A model generated the notes under the pieces. That model worked only from the letters and a program-made list of their open reading frames with translations. It ran no database searches and was not told the DNA's origin. 64,000 nucleotides of DNA from Gracilariopsis chorda (taxonomy: Eukaryota > Rhodophyta > Florideophyceae > Gracilariales > Gracilariaceae). A program made the translations under genes and the position numbers. The stretch covers positions 1,054,001 to 1,118,000 of the forward strand of contig NBIV01000002.1 in assembly GCA_003194525.1 (NCBI GenBank). Direction: 5' to 3'. Shown here piece after piece: positions 12,101 through 24,973 of this stretch; position 1 is the first letter of the stretch; the number at the start of each line of letters is the position of its first letter.

Positions 12101-12599
12101 TCTGTTCAAAACCGGGCGGTGCAATACCCTTTAGGGGTTCCATTGGTACTGAATCCGAGTATTCGGTCTTCGATTTCTTGATTTCGGATTCACCAGCACT
12201 CTCCCGCTCCTTAGGTTCTGCGATACCGAGAACCACAGCAACAGGTAGCTTCGTGGGAAGGATTGCTGCCGGGTGCTGAAGAACGTAACCAAGTACTTGG
12301 TTTTTGACTAACCACTGGGTGGTTTGGCCAAATTTAGCAACCAAGACCTTAAAAGGTTTGTCGGGTTCAACCGATACAGCAATATTCGCAAGTGCGAGTT
12401 GACGATTGTCGTAAAGTGAAGGTAACGGTTGAATGACGTGCACACCATTCTTTTTTGTAACAAATAACACCCAGGTCTGCGAATCCGGTGGTATTGCAAC
12501 GGACATGCAAGTACAAAGCTTCGTGGAGGCTGGATTCATATCGGTAACCTCCTGTGCAGTGGGTATAGGAACGCACTTACGCATAGTGCGTTTTAACGG

Positions 12600-13150
12600 T
12601 TTCCGTACAATTGGCAGGGTGGGTTCGTTCTACATCTCACCTGTTTTTGTACGAGGGAAAATAGCTTCAACAAAGCGATCACAGAAATCACAACCGAGTA
12701 TTACCGGCGCTGCGAGCTTTTCGCATGCACCGAATTTCAGTTGTACCAGACAGTTTCCTAGTCTCACCAGAAGTGATATATACCCACAGGTCTTCAGCGG
12801 GTTGTTATACGCGTCGGCGATATCGATCGTGGGTCCAAACCGAATTTTACCGCGAAGTGTCGGTGGTACCAAATCTGCGTGGATCAAGTTCAGTGCTGCT
12901 TGAGTATCAAGAACCGGGAAGTATCGAACCATGACCTGGTTAGAGAGGCCAAGGTTGGCATAAACTTTGTAGTTTCTCTTGGCCATCACGAAGACTCTAT
13001 CCGGGATACGGAGATTGCGGGAACGTACCCACGGTCGACGTAGAACCATTAACTGGTGGGAGTCAACGTATGTTTCATCCATCATCCATGTAAATATTTT
13101 GACAGCTGGGGAGCAAAGCAGTTCCGCCTCGAGCGTCTTCAACTTTGATT
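12600..13150 (-). pseudogene. Gypsy-1 protease and linker region
   Basis: A retropepsin-like stretch precedes RT on the minus strand (VLDTQAALNLIH, later VILGCDFCDRF). The ILG.DF segment is the usual C-terminal protease landmark. Fossil, broken. Confidence 0.65.
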
Positions 13151-13799
13151 CAGAAGACGCCGCTCCCAAAGGCGAATCTCTCAAGACTAGTTTTTAAAAG
13201 CGGGTTGCACCAGATTTGGTATCTGGACCACTTCGGGGGATCCCGATTGAAATCCATTTGCAGGTACTCCTTTTTCAACCTGGTTACAAAGCTTAGGTGC
13301 TCGAACGGCATCGTCTGTTGACATCTGATGCAGATATTCCTGCATACACTTCTGCGGTTGGTATGACGCATTCCTAACGCGAGTCTTCTCCTCAGGCGTG
13401 AAGGCTTCGTACTCTGCGATGATCTTGAAACGGCCCAGTATGGGGAATGTGCATATGGGTGGAACATGACCTTCTAATTAGCAGATAGAACATATCAGCT
13501 GGGCTGAAGCATTGGATGGTCGATTTTCCACCCCATGTTGTGTTGTGTCCTTTCAACCCGGTTGGGTGTGACGCGTACCGTTGTTTGCCTCAGCGAGCTG
13601 AGTGGCCGGAACTCGAACGCCTCCGTAACAGGCAGGGTCTCCATCTGCCGTCGGGGTAGGTGTTGACAGGAGATCAGTAGTTCCCAACGAGTCTGGGTCA
13701 CTTCCAGCAAAATGGGTGTAGTCTTTATCACCAGTTGCAATTCCATCTGGCAGTAGCGAGGAAGAGCATGATTCTTCTACTTGAAGAGCTCTCGACGGT

Positions 13800-15290
13800 C
13801 AAGCTTCTGACGGATGTCAAGCATGATAACTATCTCTCTCGGCTTGGGCAAATTGAACCCATTCGAGGTAAGTAGCTCTCTGTTTCTTATCGCGATGGCG
13901 AGCAACTAAAGATCTGGTAGCAGCATCGAGACCATCAATAAACATATTGCAGCGTTCCTGGGCTGTATACACGTTAAAACAACGGTGAAACGTCTTATTC
14001 AAATGCGTCGAATAAACCGTTTCGGTCTCTTGAGGCTTCTGCTTTGTATTGCACAAAGGGATTATAGCATCTTGTATACCATCACCAGTTGCGTAGGACC
14101 TTAGAAGATATTGAACCGCTTCTGGCCGACAGGTTACCCTGCCCTCCGATGACAAGAAGATCCACGACCAGAACTAAACAGAACTTCAGCCATACCGGTT
14201 AGAAAGTACGGTAGAGCGACATACGCTTGTGTTTCACTCATCCCGAGTATATCAGCGTCCTAAAAGAACTTCGCGAGAAAATCAAGAACCAAGATTGGGT
14301 CTTTATCAGTAAACCACTTCCGTAAGGTGAGACTCATTCTTTTGATATAGTCCCCAACTTTTCCGGTTCTTCGTGGTGATCAATCATTCGATGAATCGTT
14401 AAGGCGATAATATCGATACGATAACAGTTTCATGAAAAGATGATTCGTCGGACTAAGCTCTTTATGCCCAAGGTGGCGCTATCCCTTATTGCGAGTGCGA
14501 ATAGCTCCCTGAGTTTGGTACGTGGCCTTAGAACGTGTCGCACGAGATCTGCCGGGACCAATATCGGAAATCGATGAATACGAAAAGAAATCACTCGAAT
14601 GACTGTCAGAGTCTGAACCTGATGAATCCAAGTGGATGCTAACACCCTTTTTGGATTTAAGCTGACTTCGTCTGCAAGAGTAGTGAATCGAACTAACGAA
14701 TGTACCTTCTTCTTTAGCACGTGCGTCCACGACTTCATCAATTGGAATTGTTTCTGCAAGAATACTCTGACGCGAGAGAATTCGAACTGTCGTTTCACGA
14801 ACTTTATCATTAAACATCTGATAACCCTACACAAAAGGCTCAAGTGTACCATCATGTTCCAAAATGGAATTCAAGTCCTGTCTGAAACGACATAGATCGT
14901 TAGAGACGTCCTGAACCTAGACGTCTTCAAACTTATGCCTAAGCTCGGTTACACTCTGCAAGAGTTCTACATGTGTCGCCGCAGCGTTTTCCAAGCGAGA
15001 CTGGATGCAAGATAACTTCGGAGCAAAATTGTGACCCAGAATAACTGCTGTCAGTGTCTAAACCACAGGTTCATTAACCATTGCGACTTCTTGCGGACCT
15101 GAAGTAACAAAGGGTGCTGTCGGAACATCCGGGTCGACCTCATCAGTAGGTGAATTCTCAACGGTAGAACCACGCAAACGCGTTGCAGCAGGGTAGGGAA
15201 CGCCTGAAGATTCTGCACGAGAAACCTTAGAGGGTGGAGACATTTCTCTATTGGTCAGCCAAACCAAGCAGAGTAGAGAAGAGCTCAATT
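13800..15290 (-). pseudogene. Gypsy-1 gag region
   Basis: Minus-strand reading between the 5' LTR and protease. It starts near 15290 with a low-complexity Ser/Pro-rich stretch and holds a retrotransposon-gag-like helical segment around 13.8-14.15 kb. Placed as gag by position and by similarity to the same region of Gypsy-2. Broken. Confidence 0.6.
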
Positions 15291-15466
15291 ATGCGATATC
15301 AAAAGAACGGAGCACAAAACAACATATCTTCACCGAGATCTCTCGAACCAACCATGATGGTACCACTGATCACCAGTTCTTCGACTTCCACGTGACTCTT
15401 CCTTCTTCAAAGTGAACCAATTATGGTTTTTTTGTTGAGTTAACCACGCACGGTTCAACCTATCTA

Positions 15467-16414
15467 TGTCGGGAGACCACTTGTAGTGCAAAACCTGAAG
15501 GTTGGGCATCACACTCAAGGTGTCCAGGGCCTTGCTCCCTGTGGAGGCAGACCCAGTGGAAGAGCCCTCTGTATACCTGCAATACGGAAGTAACTCCGTA
15601 GGTATTTCGGATTGACCGCAGAGTCTGATGAAGAAAGGGTGAGCCAGAGCCAGAAAGACGGTAAAACCAGAGACTGGTGTCCCACGCAATGCAGCCGTTT
15701 AGAATAAACCCGGTGAAGGGTGCCTTCCGAGGACATGGAAAAACCACCCAGCGGGTTGTGCAGAAAGCGAAAACAGACCCAACGGAGGGTGCACATGCAC
15801 GAGATGTAGTGAACGAACTACCAAGTACAGGGGCCATACCAGTACCTCACGGTAGGTAATGTCACACGACAATTATATGCCAGAATATCTGTATACCCAG
15901 CGGGTGAATTGAGCGAACCGAATGCGGTGACGCTCTGCGAAGAGCAGTACACGGCGCAACGACCTCAAAATCTAGAGCCAGATACCTCAGTTCAAACTGA
16001 ACAGTTATAAATGACCAAAGTCTCGGGATAACTTTACTTAGTGCTGGCGACGACGAAGTAGCGCTCACCTGAATAGGTAGACTACCATAATAAATTATAA
16101 TAAATTACTACAATAGTGCACACCTCCTCAGGTCCACACACGTGACCAGCCCAGTTTCAGGCATTCTGAGGGGTCAATCCAAGTATAACATAACACTACA
16201 GCATGGTAATGTCACACACGTGCACACGCATCCACTCATCCTGCAATATATTCTAGATTCCTACCTTCCTAGGTGAAACCTCACACCGTAAACCATCGCA
16301 TTGGCATCACCTCGTAGGGTTCCACCTCATATAAGGTAGAGCCGTCACGGTAACTGCGTTACATTCCTGTGAGTAGCATCATCGCGATTTCAACGCATTT
16401 CGCGTTGCACCACA
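15467..16414 (-). repeat. Gypsy-1 5' LTR (intact copy)
   Basis: 948 bp, TGTCGGG...CACCACA on the plus strand. It is the reference used to recognise the three pieces of the other LTR, and it shares its edge sequence with the Gypsy-2 LTRs. Confidence 0.88.
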
Positions 16415-16670
16415 CACTGCTCGTAGAGAGAAAAGAGTAGGATGGAATGTGAATTCAAACTGTCAAAAATTTGGGAGAGAAGATTCTGAGATGGGTTTGA
16501 AACTTTGGAAGATACGCTGCCGCATATCGCAGCCAGAAGGTGCAGAACGTTAATGCAACGTTTGTTCTAACTTTCTGACATATGAAAAATTCAAAGATGC
16601 AGCAAGAATGGAACCAAATCCTTCACGGGAATGGACTTTTCAATATGCCCTCTGTGTATATGAACAAATT
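16415..16670 (+). pseudogene. unrecognised coding-like fragment, left part
   Basis: The plus strand contains a coding-looking run near 16575-16670 (LTYEKFKDAARM, FQYALCVYEQI). It stops where a solo LTR inserts, and coding-like sequence resumes beyond that LTR. No family recognised. It may be a host gene or a transposon gene. Confidence 0.35.
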
Positions 16671-17616
16671 TGTAAAGCAAAGCAAGTGCCTGTGCCTTCT
16701 AAGCGAAGTTGATCATGAATGATTCGGTATCGACGTGACATCGGTTCAACTCAGGTACTCGTGACCCCTCGAAAATTTTTGGTGAATTTTGATATTCATT
16801 TTCATTTGGTATTCTTGGGACGCCAACGGGTGATTTCTATGATATCTGGAATAGATAAACGTATGGTAAGTGTAGGGGCGCTATTCTTTGCTGGCATGAT
16901 TCAAATGTCGTGGTCCGTCATGGCGAAACGTACCGCCCAGTGACACAAATGTGTAGAATATAAACGTGGTGCACTACAGTGGTAGTATTCTTATGTTTTA
17001 TGACCCAATTATACTTAAGAGAGAACGGCCTTTCTGTTTCACTCTGAACTAAAGGTATGCCGTGACTCGGCTCTGAGTTTATCTCCTGCGCGAAGAGACC
17101 AACTCTTCCCGGAATCCCACTGCATTTGGTCTCGTTATACTCACCGGCACAGTGTTTCTCAACATCTTCGATTGGTTTTACCCTGTGGGTATGCCCACTG
17201 TCCACTGCCATTGCCGATTTGGTTATCGTTATTATATTTTGGAGATAGATAGTTGTTCAACTCAGTATTTAGTTTTGCCGCTCTGGATGAATACGGGTGA
17301 CCATCACCGTCGGGTCTTTTACGACTTTCCGCTCGACCCGCAGGGCTGTTACTTTTTCCTTTGGTCCTCTTTTCTTTGCCACTTTTCCTTTTAGATTCTC
17401 CTAACACAGGTATACGGCTTACGAGGATCTGCACCTCAAGCCAGCAGCCTGAAACACGGATTCCTGGTATCAATTCAATAGGTATATCCAGCATCCATCT
17501 CGGTTTTACACCGAAATATCGTGTGGTACAGAGCGCTCTATCGCTGAGCCTACCTCACAAGAGGGCGAGGCCACGAATACCTTGGGAGGATTACCCATTG
17601 AGGGAAATTTCCCCAC
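16671..17616 (-). mobile_element. solo LTR of the Gypsy-1/Gypsy-2 family
   Basis: 946 bp. Its reverse complement aligns along its whole length with the Gypsy-2 LTRs (24974-25933 and 36281-37233), so it lies in the opposite orientation to them. It begins TGTA and ends CCACA. It is flanked by AAATT (16666-16670) and GAATT (17617-17621), a 5 bp target duplication with one difference. No internal element sequence adjoins it, so it is what remains after LTR-LTR recombination. Old, by its divergence from the other LTRs. Confidence 0.85.
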
Positions 17617-17974
17617 AGAATTCATCCCAAAATGTGTGGTTCAGGCTCACTGCTGTGGCCAACTACCAACTGCCTCCACCGTGTTCCACGTGTCCAAATC
17701 ACCACATCAGTGGGCGAACATTCATATGGGAACTACACATGATGCACACTACCGAACATTTTGGGAAAATAAACAAATCATCAGATATGATCTTCAGAAG
17801 GCATGCACTTCATGCATCGCAAATGCCTTTGAGAGCTCGTGCGCTTCCAGCAATATTCGTTTCAGATTTGATCCGAATGACATAAGCGATATGGAACTAT
17901 TGCGACCAAACTTTGCACCATTAGAAAAACATGTGAAAGAGAGAAAAAAAAAAGGGATGATCAGGTGTAAATGA
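17617..17974 (+). pseudogene. unrecognised coding-like fragment, right part
   Basis: Open on the plus strand after the solo LTR, with ordinary-looking protein composition: FWENKQIIRYDLQKACTSC, then RFDPNDISD, then a basic end (HVKERKKKG). Closely spaced Cys residues could bind metal. Family unknown. It is probably the continuation of 16415-16670. Confidence 0.4.
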
Positions 17975-18224
17975 AGGAATGCCTGGAAGGGTTTAAATGT
18001 CGTCATCTCACTTTACTTTGTCATGAATTAATTGAGTAAAGCGGATAGCTCAGAAGTGACACAACTGCTGGGTCGTATATGCCATCTGAAGCAGTCGTAG
18101 AAGCAATATCCCAGAAGATGCGAGAGCTCATGGCCGAAAGAAAAGACGAAATAGAGCGAAGACGTGCTGCTATTGCATATTGGGAACCAAAGGCTGACAT
18201 CAGTCGTTTTATCCAACTTGCTCA
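17975..18224. other. unassigned spacer
   Basis: A short plus-strand helical, charged stretch (MRELMAERKDEIERRRAA, 18118-18171) is visible. No family recognised and no terminal repeats seen. Confidence 0.3.
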
Positions 18225-20470
18225 TGGTAGGGCCATGACATGCAACGTATTCATGACCACCGTTGCGAGAGACGCAGCGACAACGCTAAAGAATACAAGT
18301 CAGCAACCGTGCACCAGATTTACAACGAGCACGGATTATCTATCCAACTCCGCACAACATATCAAACCCAAGATAAAGGCATAGCCGAGCAACTAAATCG
18401 CACCATCATGGATTCGGTACGCGCAATTCTCAACACGGCAGGCCTAGATAATACGTATTGGGAAAATACCGGACGAGTCACAGTCTCTAAATACAATTTG
18501 TTGCACCACGACGCGATCAACAAATCCTCTTACGCCCTGTGGTACAACCACAATCTAAATCTCAAGTACATATACACCTTCGCTCAAGTGGGTACCATAC
18601 CCTTGTATGCATCCAAAAAGAAGTTAACACCTCGGGCCGATCCCGCCCGATATACCTATGGCACGCCTGTAACACAAATCTTTGTTCTCAATCTTCGAAC
18701 ACGTCAATACCAGAGACCATGAGCCAGCGACTTCCACCCGTACACCAGCCAAAGGGACCGCACCACCGCAAAACCCACGGCACTCATTGCACGCACACTC
18801 CACAAGCAACCCACTACTCTTGACATCACCATCAACACCACTACCCCGCAAATCTTGCTCAAATGCGCATGTACTTCGACGCTCAGGACTGCAAACAGGC
18901 ACAGGATACCGAACTTGACAACTTAGAAAATCATAGCGGCATCAAATGGTTAACAGAGCACCGCTACCCACTAACCGAAGCAGCTATAACGCTCATGAGG
19001 ATATAAATGTACAAACAGGCAGCAGAAGGACATAACGTGGAACGCAAGGTGCGCTGAAACTTGCGTGGCGACTTCATGAAACCTTTGTTTCACTGAGACC
19101 CACCACACATAACGAAATTTAACGCGAATCGCACGAGACAGCACAGGATACTTGCATTACACGCCTTGCTCCAATTGCCCTTGGAATATTTCAATATTAA
19201 GTCCGCTTACCTCCACAAACGCTATCAACACGGTCGTCCTATATATTCTAAACAAATTCAGCTTATTGATGGCAGTTATAATCATTCAGGCACATACGGG
19301 GGGGGTTAATCGGCAGCCTGTACGGATCACTACCAGCAGCACAGTACTATACCCACGACCTCAAAGAGTTCGTAACAAGTATATGATTTAAGGCCTCCGA
19401 ACACGATTCCTGCTTCTATTAAACAAATCGACGCCGGTTACGTTGCCATCAGCACAACTATCGATACTTTCCTGCATTGCATCAAGTCAATGCCTCACAG
19501 ACATTCTATACAAACAACTGTTAAGCGAATACAAAATCAAACGACTTGGCACATCACGACGATTTCTTAATTGGACCATCACCCATACGAAGAACGGGAC
19601 ATACCTCTCGCAGCCAGATGCCATTGACGCGATCGTTCACCACACTGGCATGCAAAACTGCAACCCCCCGTAGACGTCCTACAACAACCATACTGTTCTC
19701 GATCAATAACCTCCCACCACACCACCCAAAGCAGAAGAAGCAACACGATATCGACAACTTCTAGGTGAAATTCGTTATTTCACCAACATACCTGACTGGA
19801 AATTGCTCATACCACCAATCCCCTGGCCCAGCACATGTCAAAACCACAATATCGTCACAATCTCGCACTGAATTATCAGCTTCGCTACCCCACGGTAACG
19901 AGGAATCATGGCTTGCTCTACTCAACTGCTGTACGTAGCACAAGCACGCGAACACCATTAACCGTGTACAGCGACTCAGACTTCGCAAACGAAATGGACT
20001 GAAAGTCAATGACAGGCACAGTTCACTGGATCACTCCCCATCGGTATTCTGGGCATCTTGAAATCAAACCATAGTTGCGCTATCCACAACAGAAGCGGAG
20101 TACATTGTGGCAACTGACGCAACCCGCCACAAAATTTTGCTCACCAAACGTGTTGTATACGCCCAGATTCCCTTCACCCAGCCAACAACGCACCATGTGG
20201 ATAACCGTCCTGCAAAGCTTATTACCCAAAAACCAGTCGCCGACAAACAGTGCAAGTACATCGATCTGAAACACCACTTTCTGCAACATCACATCGTGCA
20301 TAAAACCCTTACATTTTACAGCATTCCAGCGACCGAAATGAGAGTGGATATATTTACGAAACCCTTACACCGAGATCCTTTCAATTTCCTTTGCGCAGCG
20401 ATAGACATTGTTCTCCGTCCCATACAAAAATGAAAAGCACGAGCCGGGGACTGTCAAACAACGATACATT
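18225..20470 (+). mobile_element. Copia-C: 5'-truncated Copia element
   Basis: Ty1/Copia fossil lacking LTR, gag and protease on its left. Parts: integrase C-terminal half about 18.24-18.7 kb (the DNAKEY...GIAEQLNRT zone), reverse transcriptase about 18.85-19.65 kb, RNase H about 19.75-20.4 kb (SDSDFA near the start, KHHFLQHHI near the end). It ends at AGCCGGGGACTGTCAA (20440-20455), the same junction of purine tract and LTR start that closes Copia-D at 62733-62750. It is therefore probably a relative of Copia-D whose 3' LTR is truncated. Heavily broken, ten or more breaks. Coding strand A/C-rich. Confidence 0.8.
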
Positions 20471-21569
20471 TTGCTGCGCCTCATATTTCCAATGTCAAAC
20501 AGCATTACATTGTAGTAACGATCATAAGCTAAGAAACGAGAGACGACGAAATAAAGAGATAGTTATTGCCTCTTACTCACACGTCTCACAGAAGTTCTCT
20601 TGTGAATGAAACAACTCCTGCCGATTTTTATCATGCAAGATGGCCCTACAGAGTTTCCTACATCCTATTTGAATTCAAGAGCTAAACAACTCGTTACGTT
20701 ATGTATTTGAATTACGTTTTCTGCAGACGCATACAGGTGGCATATCGCAGCTTTCCTACTGTTTGAAGCAGTTCGTTTTCTTTTGGACTTCCAGTATTTA
20801 CCTGACCCACCATTTCGTTTCAGAAAGAGATATGCAATTCTTCTCTCCATAATGTCTTATACCTCCGCGTCTACGTATATACAAAATGTTCTGTTCGAGA
20901 AGGAATGGATTCCGTGTAGTTGTCGCTGTTTTCCTTGGTTTGTTCCGTTAACTTAGGGACCTGATATGTTCTATTATGTTTTTTTTGGAATGTTGGTGGG
21001 CAACGTCGAAGCACCAGATGATTTCATTGACCCTAACAGAACATTGAAACAGTACTACTTCTGGAGATGTATGGCTGAGACGGTTGTTTTACAGCTTTTT
21101 TGATGGTCGAAGCTGAGAATAAGAGGGCTATATGCATACTACAGAGCCCTATTGCGCATATATGCGGTGCGTGTCTTTGAGTTGACGCAAATGGCTCTCT
21201 GAGCTCTTCTTTGAAACCGTGCTAGTGCAGGCCTATCTGAGCGATAGAAGATTGTCTAGTTCTTTAGAGTTCAGTGTATGGCGCAATTTTGTGCGCAATA
21301 TGTACAGTAGGTATATGTATACCAAACGTTAAGCTCGTGCAACTCCTCTAAGCACAAGCACGCAGCTGCCCATATACCAGTTTCAAGTGTGCAAGCAGGA
21401 CAGTAATCATGCTTGCACAAGCCGAAAAGGGGTGTCAAAAATGATTATTTTAGGTGTTGATAGCAGTTCCGTTTCATACGGAATACAATTATAAATCGGA
21501 CACCAAAACGGTTTTAAGCACTTGAAATAGGTTATGACACATGTAGTAAAGCTACATGTCTTTATTGTT
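20471..21569. other. unassigned, AT-rich
   Basis: No long reading frame, repeat pair or RNA gene recognised. It includes the possible 3' end of the Tc1-like element whose transposase stop lies at 21570. The GGGGTGTCAAAAATGA sequence near 21429 is a candidate terminus with no partner found. Confidence 0.3.
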
Positions 21570-21900
21570 TTAGTACTTTATAGCACCACCACGCGTATTG
21601 ATGACAGCCAAAATACGTCTAGCAATATATCGATACAAATTTTGAAAGTAGTTTGCAGTATGCAGTTATACCAGGCCGTAGATTGACAGTAGAATTTTTG
21701 AGATCTTCCTATTCTGAAAACGCTTTCTGTTAGCATATAATGTCCTAGCCATTACTTCTAAGTCATTCTCAGTTATATTTATGTCTGGGGACTTAGATAA
21801 AGCGCTAAATTTATTTTAAAGTAGCTAGTTCCTAGTATAACTAGAGCGGTCAACGGACGCACCATAATGTTGAAAAACCCAGATTGACATAGATACAAGA
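21570..21900 (-). pseudogene. Tc1/mariner transposase, C-terminal remnant
   Basis: The minus strand shows the end of a Tc1-type DD34E transposase: FQHYGAS (family form FQQDNAS, second catalytic Asp here Tyr), then SPDINITEN (family SPDLNPIEN, catalytic Glu kept), then RGGAIKY followed by a stop at 21570-21572 (family GGxTKY-stop). Intervening stops and frame changes show it is dead. The N-terminal DNA-binding part was not recognised between 21.9 and 22.3 kb, and no matching inverted repeats were found. Confidence 0.75.
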
Positions 21901-24900
21901 GTCAAATACTTTCCTTTTGCTTTCTTAAAGGCTCAGGTTGAAACAATATGAGTGGAAGGTTCGCAGGGTAAGCTCACACGTAACGCCAGGCAAAAATTTT
22001 GAATTGGAGGAAAGTTCCGCCTTTTTCGTGACATGTATCATAAAGTATTTCATTGTCATGAGCTTGTGAAGAAAAATAATTTGGGGGCATTTTAATTGCT
22101 ACTGATTATAACTTGTCTTCTATTATTGGGAACTGTTTGGCTTGGTACGCAAACGTTTATTTACGAAGAGGAAGCTCCAAGACACTAAACTAAAAATGGC
22201 TATATAATGACTGCACCGCCGTTATCAGCACCCCCATTCTCTTCTTCATCCACCAGCCTGGATTGTAGAATAGCTTCTTTGCAGCTCCCTGACAACAATA
22301 TAGAATATAAAGAGTTTTATCTTTATCTTTTATTGTGTTTTGTGCGTTCTTTTTTGCAAGAGTAAGCTATTGTCTTTATTAAAGAACATTCCTGCCTTTA
22401 ATACTTCTTTTGCGAGTCAGTAGTTGATTTTCTGACGAGTTTTGAGAAACATACAAGCCACGTAAGTCAATTGTATTTAGCCAATGCTAACGAAAACTCA
22501 GTTTCCAATCAATTTGAGGACGGTGAAGTCGTATATGTCCTCCACACTACCCATAACCGGAGAGTTATTGAGATTCTCAAGTTACAAAATAGCAAAGGTA
22601 CAGAAATGCGCATCTCTAAAAATATTTTTGAAAATCAACATCTCGGCATTTGAATGTTATCCGAATATTCAAAAACTTGACACTAAAACCAAAGCCAAGC
22701 GTTGCATTCCATTTTTTCCATAAGAAAATGTTAGGAACATAGGTGCAGTGGTTGAATTGGTTGGAAGTCGATGGTGATGGTCCGAGTTAGAAGTTTGGAA
22801 CATCCATCGGGGTTTATATAGAGTTTCTAGTCGAGTTCTATCTGCGCCACTAGTCGATGATAATTCGTCTGAGCTAAACGGTATGATGCTTGGGGTTCGT
22901 CCTGGCCTTCGTACGCGAGTGGTTTACCGGGTTCAGTGCCAGATCTAGTCGTTTGATGACTTGGCAAATTCTATCAATGCTGATGATTTGTCATCAAAAA
23001 AAGGTCTTGATGATCTGGCATGAACCCAGGGTGCCAGTGATGACTTGGCACGACTGCCTCGGGAATCTTCCATGACCGTTCGATCCCTGCTGTACCGTGT
23101 GAAGTGCCTGTCAACGTTGTGAGTAGTAGGCAACGTGTACTTTAGAGCCAATATGTCCACGTGGTCAACCAAGACTTCTTTGAAATGAACATGGTGTCAT
23201 GTCATATTGACAGGGTGTCACGAAGATGTGAGCTCGGCTTTGAGGCCAGTTTGGCATGGCAAAAGGGTAACCGATTTTCTTCAGCAGATTGAGTACAATA
23301 AAACTAGGTGGTTTGTACACGTTAGAACGGATGGTAGAACCAAATACACTCAAAGAAAGGTAAATAGTAACTATTTCTAACAGAAAATCAAACAGCAATG
23401 AATTTCTTGTCATTTTAGCAAAGAGCAAACACACCGGTTGCTGCACTCTACCAAATGAGCACGTGAAAAAAACCTGCGTGTGTAGACCACCATGGCGCAC
23501 AACTCCCACAAACATGAGCGCCATATAATGAAGCATGCAGGGCAGATACATGTTTCTACGTCCTATTATCGAGCAATGTTCTTTCGCGGATATTTTGCAC
23601 CAGTACCACAGCAGGCGTCGCACTGCGCCTTTGCCGACAGTTGCTGTGCTCGAATCCAAACTAGTCTATTATCTCTGCTGTCGCCGAGGCCCTTATTTGC
23701 AGCAAGGCGCTTGTTAACGCATCCACACTCCACCAAGCTCTGTCATACGCCGATGACCAACAATCCCTCTGTCTTCCCCGCCGCTCCTCTGCGACGACTA
23801 TTCCACAGCCCATGATTCCTGGACGCATCCTATTCGTCACTGATGACATCTTCTCGCCTTTTCATCGCACAATGTATGAGTACTCGTCTGGATATCGGAT
23901 ACACTCATTATGCTGGGCCAATACTACCAATATTATTGCCACGCTTCTTCTGTGAACTCTGCCTATTTCGACCGTTAGAAAACCGCTTGGTTACTGTGTG
24001 CGACGTCTTCGATGGTTTTGTTTCCATATGAACACGACTGCAGAATGGAGCATGGGATGAACGTCGCGTAAACGTTTCTTCTAGCGGTCATGAGCACGCG
24101 CATACCCTTGGAAAGCTCTGTTTCTTGGGGGTTTGCAGTCACGCCAACGAGTCTGCGGATGCAGGACCAAGACCAAGGTGGCCAAAGACCAATGCAAATG
24201 GTCACAGACGGGTGTGATCCAATGGTCAAGGCTCGGAAGTTTGATAATGCCTCAAACAACTGCACTTGGGAAGCGAAACCTCTTAAGGCACACCGCAATA
24301 TGGTTTGATGTGGCTGCCAAGATCAGTTATCGCATGTTCTGACCTGGACAGGAAATTGAATTCGTGGAGGCAAGAAGTGGAGGGGTAGGATATGCGGTAG
24401 TAGACCTCTACGGAGCTGTATCAGTTCCCAGTGTCTATATGGGTTTTAAGCTGGAGCCATACCTGCAGCGTACTTGCTTGAGCGTGCGGTGACGATTAGG
24501 TTAATATTTGGAAGGAATAAATGGATGGTACATGGAAGAAGGTGACCAATGTCAACACAAAAGATACAGGGGAAAGGTAAAACTGTGACAGAGAGATCAG
24601 TGTCGTACAGCGAATGTGGGTATTCAACGCTTTTATTTTTTTCCTGACAATACAACAGTGCTGAAAGCTTTGCGAGCTGTCATAAAAATTTGGGCATCTA
24701 CGAGAGACAGAGATCTGGAGAGGGGACCCGTGTTAGGATTCGTCGTCAATTCCCAAGCACATTCATCATCCGGTAAATTGGTTTCCGGTTTATAGGACGA
24801 ATTCAACGAACAAATCCTGTTTTTGATTTGTGAATCTGCTGGGAAAGCCTGTAAAGAGCAATCACAGTAAAAAAACTTGATTTGAGAAGAGGAACTCCGA

Positions 24901-24973
24901 ACCCCGGTGCTGAAGCGTAGTTGTGCTCAGCCACAATGCTTTCCAACCTATCTCGGTACATTTCTGGAATGCA
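21901..24973. other. unassigned, about 3 kb
   Basis: Only short, unconvincing frames occur here on either strand. A few direct repeats of GATGACTTGGCA occur around 22950-23050. The first part may hold the decayed front of the Tc1 element. A plus-strand run near 24660-24780 (VLKALRAVIKIWASTRDRD) looks coding but is not recognised. No RNA gene seen. Confidence 0.3.

Larger units (their letters stand above)
983..16414 (-). mobile_element. Gypsy-1: chromodomain-bearing Ty3/Gypsy element with nested insertions
   Basis: Minus-strand Ty3/Gypsy element. The right-hand (5') LTR is 15467-16414 (948 bp). The left-hand (3') LTR is 983-7371 but split by Copia-B (1124-5787) and a 764 bp insert (6277-7040). 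Without insertions and duplicated target bases it sums to about 951 bp. The internal region (about 8.1 kb) reads from right to left: gag about 13.8-15.3 kb, protease about 12.6-13.1 kb, reverse transcriptase about 11.3-12.1 kb, RNase H about 10.7-11.2 kb, integrase about 9.45-10.4 kb, and a chromodomain about 7.83-8.1 kb. A polypurine tract abuts the 3' LTR. The domain order RT-RNase H-integrase plus chromodomain is that of chromoviruses. LTR divergence by eye is roughly 10-20%. Broken, with more than ten breaks. No clear target duplication was seen at 983/16414. Confidence 0.9.

Noticed and set aside
15467-16414. Possible host gene or separate repeat shared with 983-1123, 5793-6276 and 7046-7371
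   Set aside because: Piecewise alignment plus the adjoining polypurine tract identify it as the Gypsy-1 LTR, split in one copy.
983-16414. Target duplication for Gypsy-1
   Set aside because: The bases outside 983 and 16414 do not match, so none is claimed. The same holds for Gypsy-2.
16719-17494. Frames of 70-110 codons on both strands within the solo LTR
   Set aside because: They lie wholly inside the LTR and are not shared as frames by the other LTR copies.
23165-23659. A 164-codon minus-strand frame
   Set aside because: No recognisable motif, irregular composition, no supporting neighbours. Most likely a chance frame.
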